A DNA stretch of 64,000 bases from Pseudopithomyces maydicus (lineage: Eukaryota; Ascomycota; Dothideomycetes; Pleosporales; Didymosphaeriaceae): assembly GCA_026873275.1 (NCBI GenBank), contig JANTUC010000015.1:496001-560000 (forward strand), in the 5' to 3' direction. Below are positions 47,094 to 58,497 of this stretch, piece by piece. The notes below the pieces were generated by a model. The model was not told where the DNA came from. It did no database searches and worked only from the letters and a program-made list of their open reading frames with translations. Positions within the stretch are counted from its first letter, which is position 1. The number at the start of each line of letters is the position of its first letter. Position numbers and translations under genes: made by a program.

Positions 47094-48307
47094 ATGCAGA
47101 GATCTTTACCTACTACTATCTACCGAAGAGCTTGCAATACATGCACTGCTTCCAAACGTCGGTGCTCAAAACAAATCCCGGCCTGCAATCGCTGCGCAGC
47201 TAAGGGTATCGAGTGCATATACCCTGCAACCCGACAAAACGGTGAACACTTCCCCGAGATAATTAGAGATGTCAGAGAAGAAATTTCGCCAATTGTTCCA
47301 AGTGCGACTCGCTTGTCTATGGGTATCGACTTTCCCATGATCAATAGTATGGAACTTCCACATGAATCTCTACAAGACACCACATACGATACAAACGAGC
47401 TTATCATTCATTCGCAAGACGCATGGTTTGCGACTTGGGACTCATGGAATATTGAGCACCAAACAATAACCCACTCTCCCGAATACATCGGAGAAGACTC
47501 GCTCGATGCGTATATTCAAATAGTCCGAGATTGGCTTCAACGATGGACTTCGGAAAATAGCTGCCCGATTATACACCAGCAGCTTTATCTGGTGAAAATG
47601 CCACGTTGCATGCAAAATGCTTTCATGGCATGCACAATGTACTTCAACAAAACCAAATCAAACCAGAGCACTGTATTCCGTATCATAAATGATCAAGCTA
47701 GTGATCTGATCCAGCAGAATACTGCACAAATACTGGCCCCTGCTACTTTGACCCTTGCTGAGCATCTCGCTCGCGTGCAAGCCCTCCTTATTCTCCAAAT
47801 TATTCGTCTCTTCGACGGAGATATCCGCATGCGAGCTCGAGCGGAGGTAGACAGTCCTATACTCGCCTCCTGGAGTACCGAAATGTGGCAGCAAGCTTCA
47901 AGTATCCTGCCTGCAGCGGACTGGACCACCATCGTCCCTAGTGAATCTAGCGCCTCCTCGACGTTGTGGAAAGCGTGGTGTTTTTCCGAGAGTATACGGC
48001 GCACATGGTTAACAGTTAGTTTTCTGAAATGTGTGTACTCTACAATACGCGATGGTATCTCGGTCTGTCCGGGGGTGTATCTTGCACATTTGGGAACGAA
48101 CTTTGGGATGCACCTTCTGATTCCGAGTGGGAGAGGAGGACGAAAAGTGGAAAGAGTTTGTTTTTCATACAGAGTTTGGCCATAGGGAATCTTCTTGTTG
48201 ATGCGGCGGCGGCAGATGTGGATGAGTTTGGGCATGCTGTTATGCTGGTTTCGTATGGGTCAGAGAGGAAGCGAAGATGGACCGTGGAAGAACGTCCTTT
48301 GATGTAA
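47094..48307 (+). CDS. Zn2Cys6 transcription factor (one apparent frameshift)
   Basis: Fungal binuclear-cluster regulator. The DNA-binding domain is at the very N-terminus: RACNTCTASKRRCSKQIPACNRCAAKGIECIYP carries all six cysteines in the expected spacing (residues about 14-40). The rest is helical, as in fungal regulators of this size. A frame change at a run of five G (48071-48075) separates the body from a tail with TFGNELWDAPSDSEWERRT and MLVSYGSERKRRW. One more base gives SVCPGGVSCTFGNELW and a 404-residue protein without introns. It sits directly 3' to 3' with the polyol dehydrogenase (123 bases apart) and is a candidate local regulator. Confidence 0.87.
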
Positions 48308-48431
48308 GAAAAGTATCACAGAGACTATTTTGAGTATTTTTGGTGAGTAAAATGGGTATTTTGGACCTATGGACCTCAATGTACGATGTAACTGATAACC
48401 TTTCGGTTTATCTTTAGTAACCCCCAGCTGT

Positions 48432-49864
48432 TCACAAAACATTCTCTTGTTCATCAATGATCTGCACCTTTATACTTCCGTTACTCAAGTCCCCACATGT
48501 ATGCAACGCATCCAAGGCATTCTCGAGAGGATAGGTATGCGATACGAGGGGCTTGAGATCAAGAATTCCACCGCCAAGAACTTGCAGCCCTGTGGGCCAG
48601 GTATCACGATACCGATTGATGAATTTTACATCAATCTGCCACGACAATTAGCACCTATTACACTGAGTAGTGTATCTTGAAAAACGTACCTCGGCGAGAG
48701 AGAGGTGCATGAAGGGAAGGTTGTTCATGATCTCGCGACCGACACCAATCACCATCACAGTTCCACCTCTTCTTGCGGTATAACAGGCTGTAACAACACT
48801 GCTCTCCACACCTGTACATTCCAATACTACTTCAGGAGCCCCATATTCGCCCACATGCTCAAAGTTGAATAGTTTCCTAATCTCTTTCGAATTTTGTTCT
48901 GCAGTCAAATCTTTCCGAACTTGATACGTGAAGCATGATGGTACGAACTTCTTCGCAAACTCCAATCTACTTGGTTCCAAGTCGGTTATAACGACAGGAT
49001 GTGCACCGCTCGCTCTCGCTGCCGCTAGCGCAATAAGTCCGATAGGACCTGCTCCGCATACAACAACGCCGCGACCGAGGGATAGCCCTGCCGTATTTAT
49101 TCCATGCATTACAACGGATAGAGGCTCAAGCAGTGCGCCTTCCGAAAAAGAGACGTTGTCGGGAATCTTGTGGCACCATTTTGCGGGATGACACTTATAA
49201 CGCTGGATAGTGCCGTCGTATGGGTATACACCAGCAAACTGAACGTCTTCACAGAGGTTATATCGGCCATCCAGACAGAGAAAACATACACCGCACGGGA
49301 CGCCAGGCTCCACTGCCACGCGATCGCCTGCACAAATCAACGGCTGCCGGTTTAATTTGACCATAGGTTTGCCTACCTGGTTTGAGATTTGTCACTCCCT
49401 CTCCGCCTAAATTCGAGTAAAAGAATTAGTTGTGACAGACTCGTTCGTAGGAGGGAACTTCGTACATTTTAGGACCACTCCTGCTGCCTCATGTCCAAGT
49501 ATACAATCTCCCTCAACTACCAATGAGCCTATTCTTCCGTGTCTCCAGAAGTGAATATCTGATCTTAACACTATCAGTATCTACATTCACTCAGTTCGAG
49601 GAACCAACGACTGACCCGCAAACTCCTGTAGCCTTGATGTGCAGAAGAACCTCGCCGATGCCGGGGGCATACACAGGCGCCTCTACCTGCTTCAAGTTGT
49701 GATCGGCTGTTACCTGCAACGAAGGATTCGGTAAGGGAGTTGAGATAGTAGCTTTCTTTTGTCGTGGCACCGCTTCCGCTGTTAAGCCGTTCTCAATCTA
49801 CGGGGTTTGTTTAGTCCAAATTGTTGACCCAAGTAGATAGCATACGCACAGCGATAGGAGACAT
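48432..49864 (-). CDS. Polyol dehydrogenase, L-arabinitol 4-dehydrogenase / xylitol dehydrogenase type (zinc MDR)
   Basis: Zinc-dependent medium-chain dehydrogenase that oxidises a pentitol or hexitol with NAD+. Six exons (minus): 49864-49850, 49797-49616, 49563-49466, 49406-49377, 49327-48690 and 48635-48432, giving 388 residues. Exon 1 encodes only five residues and exon 4 ten. Catalytic zinc ligands are in VCGSDIHFW and LGHEAAG, with the Glu in GALLEPLSV. The structural-zinc lobe PCGVCFLCLDGRYNLCED keeps four cysteines. The Rossmann motif is CGAGPIGLIA, and Asp in ITDLEPSRL indicates NAD+. VEPGVPC and YPYDGTIQRY are typical of the fungal L-arabinitol/sorbitol/xylitol group; which polyol is preferred cannot be read. 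Divergent from the transketolase-like gene at 50397. Confidence 0.92.
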
Positions 49865-50396
49865 GATCGCTACGATTAAGAGCACTGTGTTGTGATTCTA
49901 GAACCGATGACGATGCCCTACAAAGAGTTTGGCAATATTATCTCTCGAGTGACGCAGTACAAGACACTACTTTACCCCGCCCAAAATGCGTCGACTATGT
50001 GAGTAAGAAAGTCTAGCCAACACACGATGAAAATTAATTTACATTTCAAGTCTGCTTTCACAGCGGACCGTGAAGAGCGGCAACGGTCCGCGGGATATGG
50101 AGACGACATTCCCCACACCACGCGCATGCAGCGTCACGGAGAACTAAACCTATGTAATCTGATTGGCGAATTTGGTGGTTAAAACTACCGATTCGGGTGT
50201 AGAGGCTTACGGTTACCGGATCTGGCAGGGCTCGTCTCGGTACACCTCGGATTTCCCGTAAAGGTAATCCAAGACCCATCATAGTGTGCTAGACGAGCGA
50301 AGAATTGCAGACATATCTATAAACATTTTGAAAGTGGTCCTTTGTGTTGTTAATCGACCTATTGACTCATCTTGATTGTTGTATCAAGAAACGACA
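49865..50396. promoter_or_regulatory. Divergent promoter of polyol dehydrogenase and DHA-synthase-like gene
   Basis: Head-to-head gap of 532 bases. It contains an 8-base inverted repeat, GCGGACCG (50063-50070) and CGGTCCGC (50084-50091), 13 bases apart. Each arm holds a CGG-N-CCG palindrome typical of Zn2Cys6 dimer sites. GGCTAG on the minus strand (50013-50018) fits the GGCTAR core bound by XlnR-type xylose regulators. The position between two metabolic genes makes shared control plausible. Confidence 0.5.
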
Positions 50397-52847
50397 ATGC
50401 ATCTTGTTAACGACGCTCCGCAAGTCAATAGTGCCGGCCAAACTGAATATGGTAAAAATGTGGTTAACGGATTGGAGAGGGTCGAACATATTGGAGACAC
50501 TTCCGTAAAGGAGCTTTCAAAAGAACATGATCTCGTGTTGAAGACATTTCGTCTGCTCATTGCGGATCTGTATGTATTGGCTGTTCTATCGCACTGGATT
50601 TTGCTGACCATGCGACAGATGCCAGCAGTTCAAAGGAGGGCACCCTGGGTATGTTCGAAAACCATATAACAGCGAGAGTGAAACTGAGTTTCAACAGTGG
50701 TGCGATTGGTATGGCAGCAATTGGCATTGCTTTGTGGAAATATGTCATGCGATACGCACCCCACACGCCAACATACTTCAATCGCGATAGATTTATCTTA
50801 TCAAACGGTACGAAAGCTGATTCCGCCCCCACCAAGATATGATTGCGGATGTAAAGCTAATATTTTGGAGGACACACATGTTTATTCCAATATTCATTTC
50901 TGCACCTCACTGGTTATAAAGCCATGACCTTTGAGCAGCTGAAGTCTTACCATTCTGATCGAGTCGACGCGCTATGCCCCGGTCACCCAGAGATCGAACA
51001 CGAAGGAATTGAGGTCACAACTGGCCCTCTGGGACAGGGTGTCGCAAACGCCGTCGGTCTCGCCATGGCAACAAAAAACCTCCAAGCAACCTACAACAAG
51101 CCAGGCTTTGACGTTGTCTCAAATCATACATGGTGTATGATTGGTGATGCTTGTCTGCAAGAGGGCGTCGCACTTGAAGCTATCTCCTTCGCAGGACATC
51201 TCAAGCTTAACAACCTTACAGTGATTTATGATAACAATCAGGTCACCTGTGACGGTAGCGTTGATCTTACAAACACAGAAGACGTCAATGCCAAAATGAG
51301 GGCGTGCGGTTGGGACGTTATTGACATTGAGGATGGTTGCTTTGATATTGAAGGCTTGGTAGAAGCACTGAACAAAGCACGCGCAGCGACCGATAAACCT
51401 ACCTTTATTAATGTTCGAACAATCATAGGCATTGGGAGTGCTGTGGCTGGGGATGCAGTGGCCCATGGAGCAGCTTTTGGCGAGGCAGACGTCGCGAACA
51501 TGAAGACTTTGTATGGATTCAACCCTGAGGAACACTTCGTTGTTGGTGAGGAAGTCCGCAAGTTCTTCGAAGATATACCGGAAAGAGGACAGGAGCTCGT
51601 ACGCTCCTGGGAGAAGACAGTAAAGGACTATGAAGTGGAATATCCGGAGCTCGGCGCAGAGTTCCGAAGGCGCGTAGCGGGTCATTTACCAGAGGGCTGG
51701 AAAGACTTAATCCCGACAAAAGAAATGTTTCCAGAGAAGCCTACAGCTACACGAGCTTCCTCCGGGCTTGTGTTCAACCCCATTGCGCAGGCGTGCAATA
51801 GCTTCATGGTAGGCACTGCGGATCTAAGCCCATCAGTTAACATGATTTGGAAAGGAAAAGTGGATTTCCAGCACGTAAGTACCCTCTTCTCAGGCATGAG
51901 ACAAACCACTCACAGTATTCAGCCGGATTTGAAGACGACATGTGGTATCACAGGTGATTACAATGGTCGATATATTCATTACGGTGTCCGCGAACATGCA
52001 ATGGCCGCCATATCTAACGGCTTAGCTGCTTTTGCCCCAAACACTTTCGTTCCTATCACATCGTCTTTCTTCATGTTCTACCTCTATGCAGCACCAGCAG
52101 TGCGCATGGGCGCGCTGCAACATCTGCAGGTACGTCAAGTCCAAAGATAAAGAGAACGTTGTGCTAACGTAGTACTCTTGCATGAAGGTCATCCATGCCG
52201 CTACGCACGACTCAATTGGTATGGGTGAAGATGGCCCCACTCACCAGCCCATTGAGCTAGCCAACCTCTACAGAAGCATGCCGAATATGCTGTATATTCG
52301 ACCTGGAGACAGCGAAGAAGCAGCCGGTGCGTGGATAACGGCTATCGAGGCAAAACACACACCGACCATCATATCCACATCGAGACAGGCTCTACCTCAA
52401 TTGCCGTCAACACGAAGAGATGGGGTCGCAAAAGGTGCATATGTGCTGGAAGAGGCCGAGGATGCGGATGTCACACTCATTGGCGTGGGTGCAGAACTTT
52501 CGTTTGCCGTGGAGGTAGCGAAGGAACTCAAGACCAAGAACGTAAAAGCGCGTGTTGTCAGCTTCCCATGCTGGCGATTGTTCGAAGCCCAGTCGTTGGA
52601 GTATAGACGCAACACACTTAGAAAGCACCAGACGCCGGCTGTCGTTATAGAGCCGTACGCTCCAAATGGCTGGGAGAGATATGCTCATGCTGCCATTTGC
52701 GTGAAGCGCTTTGGGCACAGCCTACCAGGCAAGGCCGCATATAAGTTTTTCGGCTTCGAGATAAGTCCCATGGCCGCGAAAATTGGCGACTACTTGGAGA
52801 AGATCAAAGCGGACGAGATCCTACGACACGAATTCATGGAGCTGTGA
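50397..52847 (+). CDS. Dihydroxyacetone synthase-like transketolase
   Basis: Thiamine-diphosphate enzyme transferring a two-carbon ketol unit. The closest group is dihydroxyacetone synthase (formaldehyde transketolase), which uses xylulose 5-phosphate as donor. Exons are 50397-50569, 50619-50648, 50698-50807, 50871-51874, 51923-52129 and 52188-52847, giving 727 residues. Landmarks are CQQFKGGHPGGAIG, NGHTCLFQYSFLHLTGYKAM and TTGPLGQGVANAVGLA. The ThDP motif starts MIGDACLQEG and ends YDNNQVTCDGS; GDA in place of GDG is typical of the DHA synthase group. GRYIHYGVREHAMAA carries the Glu that activates ThDP, and HDSIGMGEDGPTHQP follows. The C-terminus (HEFMEL) is not a peroxisomal signal, unlike yeast DHA synthases. 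The 30-base second exon is unusual. Substrate may be any ketose phosphate/aldehyde pair. Confidence 0.9.
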
Positions 52848-53069
52848 TAGCTGCAAGATGTGTAACTTTTACAATTGCGGGTATCGCGGATAGTACACAG
52901 TCTAATAGTTTATAATGAAAGACACGATTAGTTCAATGCATAGTCCGAAATAGGAAAGCGGACGCGATGACGCATCACATGACTCGCATCACTCTTAGAC
53001 CCCTTGCATCTGCACCTGTGCCTGTGCCTGCACTCTCCCCCACCATCTCAACGCGGACCAACCAACAGC

Positions 53070-54688
53070 ATGGCTGACGAGCCTCCCCACAAAAAACGTC
53101 GCTTCGAACAAAATGAGCAAACCCCAGAGAGCGTGCTCGCCGACCTTTTGCCTACTCCAGTGGCTGAAAGTCACCTGCCTTCTGGCTGCGTTCTAGACAA
53201 TATAGATCCTTTCCTTTCGCCTTCAACAAGCTGGGCCATTGATGAGTTTGCCCACAATGCGGATTATCTTGCCTCCCAGGAGCAATTACGTGCACTGTTG
53301 TTTACCACTGCGCAATCTGCTGCTCCTACGCGGGCGGGTACCCCGGTACGTAAACGCCTGTGTTCTTAAGCCTACTGTCTGTGGCCAGAACGAATGCAAA
53401 TTACTCAGTCCCTCTGACTAACACATGAATGTACGTCCAGATTGATGAACAAGACGTCAATTCTCAGCAGTCTTTTGGTATTAAAAAAATTCTGGCCAAA
53501 GGTCAACACGTTCGCTATCTAAAAAATTACATCTCGCATGTGGCACCTTGGCTAGATATGTTCGACAGCAATCGAGCCTTTGGAATCCAATTACCTGCAT
53601 TGGCTAAGGAATCAGCTCCTCTCCTCTATGCTCTGCTTGCAATAGGAGCACGCCAATTGGAAAGAAAAGAAAAGATACAGTCTTCTTTCGATAGTTTGGA
53701 ACTTTATCAAGAAGCCATAAGACTACTTGCGCCTCTACTCCAGGCCCGGGATACTCATGTTATTGCCGCGTGTGTCGTCTTGTGCTGTTTGGAAATGTTC
53801 TCGGCCAGCGCCCAAGATTGGCGTCGGCATCTGGAGGGATGTGCGGCTATATTCGATGCTTTTGGTGTCAACGGCTTCAGTGGCGATGTTCTCCAGGCTA
53901 TATTTTGGTGTTATGCAAGAATGGGTAGGTAACAACACGTTGATGGCAGACGACCAACAACTTACATGAACAAGCTAACAGGAATGGCAGATGTTTGCGG
54001 TGCTTTGATATCCGATGGCGCTGAAAGCACCCTACTAAAGCCATCCAAGTGGCTTCCTCCAGATACATCAGAAGAAGTTGTCGACTCTATGTTTTGCAAC
54101 GCTCCCTCCGCCGATATGTATGCCAACTATGCCGTCTATCTCTGCGCAAAAGCAACTGAGCTCGTCTCTGAACGGAATAGATTCGTAGAGCTCGGAGAAG
54201 ACAACGGCTGTGATCCAGAAGCTTTCCGCGATCGTTGGTTCAATCTGTGGAACCAGCTGACAAAATGGGCTGATAACCGACCGAGATATATATCGCCTGT
54301 CTTCACCACCATCTCCCAGCCTTTCCCTCAAGAGTTCTTTTCCCACTACGCAGCCATTTCGAGTAATCAGTTGTACCATACTGCTTGTATTCTACTCTTA
54401 TCTGCAAGCCCAAAACACAAATCCGCGCTTGCACCATCGCCGACGACATCCGTCCTCTGGCATGCCAAAAGAATATGCGGAATATCCCTTGCCAATCCTC
54501 ACGAGGGCTGTCTCAACAACGCTATACAACCTCTTTGGATTGCAGGTCGACTGTTGAGCCACAGCTCCGAACAAGCTCTTGTTGTCAGGACCATCAGACA
54601 CATTGAAGCTATGACTGGTTGGACAGCATGCTGGCGGGCTAGAGATCTCGAGCAGTTTTACGGCCACAGAACTCGCCGTGCTGTATGA
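53070..54688 (+). CDS. Fungal_trans_2-type regulator lacking a zinc cluster
   Basis: Exons are 53070-53345, 53441-53924 and 53982-54688, giving 488 residues. The body matches the fungal transcription-factor domain of the ARCA/ACR-2 type: ISHVAPWLDMFDSNRAFG, LLYALLAIGARQLER, and NQLYHTACILLL with LWHAKRICGISL. The N-terminus has no cysteine cluster. It begins MADEPPHKKRRFEQNEQ, which looks like a nuclear signal followed by acidic, low-complexity sequence. The C-terminus is clearly homologous to the regulator encoded convergently at 54823-56873, which does have a Zn2Cys6 domain. It may therefore be a DNA-binding-deficient partner or antagonist. An unannotated upstream exon carrying the cluster would be the alternative; I saw none in the 220 bases before the ATG. 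Confidence 0.83.
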
Positions 54689-54822
54689 TGTGATACATAA
54701 CAGCCAAAGGAATTTGGTGTCTTACGCTTCCGTTCATAAAATGACCATGCCCTTGGCAGAATTAGGCTGGCTGTCTTATGACTTCAGGGTTTCACCGAGT
54801 CTAGTGATTGGTCCCTCATTGG

Positions 54823-56873
54823 TCATCGTTCATTTACTTGCTGCCATTCGAGGGCAAGCTGTTCCACGTGATACCCGATATTCCATCCGGTTACTCGCTG
54901 CACATTCTCCAATGTGCCCAGGATAGCTTTGTGTTGGCTTTCATGAGTCACCGACTTGGCAGCTATGAGGAGCGACGCAATCAGACTGGGATCCCAATTA
55001 TCCCATCGATCGTTGCTCAACGAGATGCCGCATATCCTATGTACATGCCACAAGGTGGACATAGAGGAAGACTGGGAATATGGTCGATTGACGAAGCGCG
55101 GCTTGTTTTGCAACAACAAGATCATGCCAGTGTGATATAGTTGATTTGCCAGCACAGCTGCCCCACTAGAGAATACCATTGTCGGGAAGCCATCTTCAGA
55201 GCTGATACCGTCTCTTGGATACAACTCGATAATCGACTGGAAGTCCTGGGGTCGGTATTTGTACCATCGATCGAATCCAGCAACGAGTGTTTCCCATAGT
55301 TCCACCCGGTTTAGACCGTACTGTTTCTGGAGCCATCTATCTTCGTCCCCGCGACTAAAGATTGTAGCATTGATACACAAAGCTACCGCCTTGTGGGCAT
55401 ATTGGAACACATTCTCCGACTTCTCAGCGGACATGTATTCCAAAGCGAAAATGTACGTCGTTGGCAGCGGGATATGCACAGTAGAAGGGCTGAGTAATGC
55501 TATGCTCAATTGAAGTCTGGCCATCAACCAAAAAGTTGCGGGCGCTATAGATCCATTAGAATTTGGTTCCCCGTTCATCTCTAGGAGCAGAGGTTCAAGC
55601 ACGTTTTGTGTACACCATACTGTATCGTGGCGATTCCAGAAATCTGATAGATTTGCGACCACGGCTTTGACCGATTCCAGAGTTGTAACAAGTGCTCGCT
55701 GAACTACATCATTGGGATAATTTTCCGGTTGCTGCATATTTACGAAACTGCTCGCATTGGCATCGTGTATTTGGTAATGAGGGTCCATGGAAGCCTGTGC
55801 AACGGCCACGACCTTCTGGTGGATTGCTGGTATACCATTGGATAACTGGAGTACTTCGCACCCGAAAAATCCGTTCAAATCACAGATGTCCATCTGATTG
55901 AAGTGTCAGCCAACCGATGATCAGGTGGATATTGAGTCCATGGGCACACCGCACTGTTTCGAAGAGTGCGATTGAGATGAGTATCGTACATGAAGGTCCA
56001 ACGTGTGCTTTGGGATTTACTAACTTACCCATGGCGCGATCCTATATCGATAATGCCTAAAGTACTCCAAGGTGCATTCATCAGTGGTCTGTGGCTTGTT
56101 GATAGGTGCGCCTCCACTTGTGGACGGCCAAGATTGCAGTCTTGGTGATTCTTGAGACTCGCTTATGCTGATCGTGTTTCGTTCTTGTTGGAAATGGTTA
56201 AAACTTTCCGTTTGTGGGAAAGCCATAAGGTCATAATCGACTCCAAGGTCCCCGGTCTCGCCTACATGTGCACTTCCCAGTGCGAGGAGGCCATGTAGAG
56301 CAAATTCGTAACGCTCGGTTGATGGGCTTTGTAACTGGTTTCTTTGCAAGTCATCAATAATCATAACCTCTTTCGGTGATGCGGGTGGTTGTTCTGTCGA
56401 TCCTACATCGGGACCAGGTGTGTTTTCGAGGTGATTTTCTTCCTGCTCATCATCATCAACATTCTTGCCAGTTTTCTCGTCTTTGTGTTCGGAAACAAAC
56501 TGCGGATTGTCAGAATTTTAATGTGTCGCAGTAAATTTGCTCATGAGGAGCGACTCATGATAATTAATACACCATACCTGGAGTTCTGTATAGCGCCCTT
56601 CTGCTTCGTTCGATACTTTAGGAGTAAAGTTATTCTTGCCTAAGATTTGGAAAGCAGCTGGGTATTCGCATTCGAAACCCTTCGAGGCGCATGTTCGACA
56701 TCGCGGTTTTCCTTCATCACCTTACACGTCATAAGCCTGGTGCGATTCTGAATTCTCGTTGTGCACTCACATTTGCGTCGGCGCGTCCGGCATGTCAAGC
56801 ACCCTGTTCGAGATCTCTTTTGGCGAGATTTGCCCGATGTGTCAGTAAGCTTGATATGCTTTGCGGGCTCCAT
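54823..56873 (-). CDS. Zn2Cys6 transcription factor with fungal_trans_2-type domain
   Basis: Exons (minus) are 56873-56771, 56720-56578, 56499-56029 and 55893-54823, giving 595 residues. The zinc cluster is split by intron 1: RTGCLTCRTRRRKCDEGKPR joins CRTCASKGFECEYP, giving all six cysteines. A Ser/Gln/acidic linker follows, then the regulatory domain from YRYRIAPWMDICDLNGFFG through FQYAHKAVALCINATIF to NQLYHTGMILLL and LWHVHRICGISL. The pattern of two introns around the linker and one before the body is typical. It is convergent with, and paralogous to, the regulator at 53070, only 134 bases away at their 3' ends. It is a candidate activator of the neighbouring xylose reductase and polyol genes, by position only. 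Confidence 0.9.
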
Positions 56874-57353
56874 AATTTAGAGGAGCGATATCCGTGGGGC
56901 TGTTCCAGTCCCGCCGTGTTGGAGACGGAAGTATTGAGAGTCGGCATGTTCTAATCAAGGAAATCATAGCCGCCGGCATCACCTCGGAGCACGACCAGCC
57001 TCCATAAAGTGCGGGGCCCGTGACCCTCCAGTTGTTGGAGATATCCCATGCAAAAAGGTACAAAATATTTTTCCTGCTCTAATCCGCTTTAAAGTGCCAA
57101 GCGAAAACTCTTACGTTATTGGCTTGTTAATCTCCAAATCGCTTTTCTGTGTAATGTCCGAAAAGGGAAATTTCAAGAGTCGACCAATGAGAGATTGTCC
57201 TCCCGTATCGACCCACTGTGACCATTCTGTGCTTCGCTGAGACGGAGATGGACGCTTCAAACTTTCTAGGACCTTTATTCTCTTATTATGACCCCTTCTG
57301 CTCCATTCCTTCGTACTTTACTAGATCACCCTTCACCTGATTCCTCATAAAAT
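56874..57353. promoter_or_regulatory. Divergent promoter, Zn2Cys6 factor / xylose reductase
   Basis: Gap of 480 bases between head-to-head genes. It contains the perfect palindrome CGGGGCCCG (about 57011-57019), which is a CGG-N3-CCG arrangement. No other motif stood out. Confidence 0.4.
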
Positions 57354-58497
57354 ATGGCGACTGTCAAGCTTGCATCTGGTTATGAGATGCCCCTCGTGGG
57401 ATTCGGCCTCTGGAAAGTCCCTAAAGAGACCGCTGCAGATACTGTATATAACGTGAGATAACTAGCGCTCGTGATTGCAGGGTGCATTAATTGACTGACT
57501 TGTTCCAGGCTATCAAAACCGGTTACCGACTCTTCGACGGCGCATACGATTACCAGAACGAAAAAGAGGCAGGCGAGGGAATCAGACGCGCCATACAAGA
57601 GGGTATCGTGAAGCGTGAAGAGATATTTGTTACCACGAAACTGTACGAGACAACTCTATGCAGCATTGATGTGATTCGACTGACTGTTTACCTCTACGAT
57701 CAGGTGGAACAACTACCATAGCAAGGATCATGCGCTACCTATGATGAAGAAGCAAAATGAAGCCTGGGGCCTTGGATATATCGACTTGTTCCTAATGCAC
57801 TTCCCAGTTGCACTGGAATACGTGGACCCGGAGAAGAAGCGCTATCCCGGATGGTGGATGGAGGATGGCACTGTCAAGCCAGCTAAGGTCCCCATCCGTG
57901 AAACCTGGGAGCAACTTGAAGCCGCGGTTGACCAAGGAATTGCGAAGTCCATTGGCGTATCAAACTTCCAGGCGCAGCTTCTCTACGATGTCATTACTTA
58001 CGCGAAATACCCCCTCTCTTCTCTCCAGATCGAACACCACCCATATCTTGTTCAAGAAGAACTCATCAAGATGGCGCAGTCGCAGAACATTGCCATCACT
58101 GCTTATTCCTCGTTCGGACCCCAGAGTTTTCTCGAGCTGCCTCCGGCCTTTAGGCAAAGGACCAATGATGTCGGTCTCCTCTTTGATGCGGAGCCTGTCA
58201 AGATCATTGCGAGTAAACACAACAAGACCCCGGCACAAGTGCTCCTGAGATGGGCCACACAAAGGTATCGTTCCTCGATATACTAGACTGTCTTTACTTC
58301 GCGTGCTAAAATTGTTTAGGAATATTGCCGTGATCCCTAAATCAAACAATCAAAGCCGTCTAGTTCAGAACCTGGACGTCACCAGCTTTGAGCTGTCGCA
58401 AGATGAGATTAGCTCTATTTCAGCACTCGACAGGGGTCTGCGCTTCAACGACCCTGGTCACTACCTTCCTGAGCACCCTCTTCATATTTTCGCGTAA
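57354..58497 (+). CDS. Aldo-keto reductase, D-xylose reductase type
   Basis: NAD(P)H-dependent aldose reductase (AKR2-type) that reduces D-xylose or L-arabinose to the pentitol, the first step of fungal pentose catabolism. Exons are 57354-57452, 57509-57642, 57704-58264 and 58320-58497, giving 323 residues, the normal length. The N-terminus MATVKLASGYEMPLVGFGLW is typical of xylose reductases. The catalytic Asp and Tyr are in RLFDGAYDYQNE, the Lys in VTTKLWNNYH, and the His in DLFLMHFPV. The cofactor loop is IPKSNNQSRL, and the end is LRFNDPGHYLPEHPLHIFA. The stop codon TAA (58495-58497) lies inside a consensus donor GTAAGT (58494-58499). Splicing to the acceptor at 58568 would change the end to FAPSMLVAKL (stop 58594-58596). 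Confidence 0.93.

Noticed and set aside
57354..58497. Reading the gene as another aldo-keto reductase such as glycerol dehydrogenase
   Set aside because: The N-terminus, length of 323 residues, IPKSNN loop and NDPGHYLPEHPLHIF end are those of xylose reductases.
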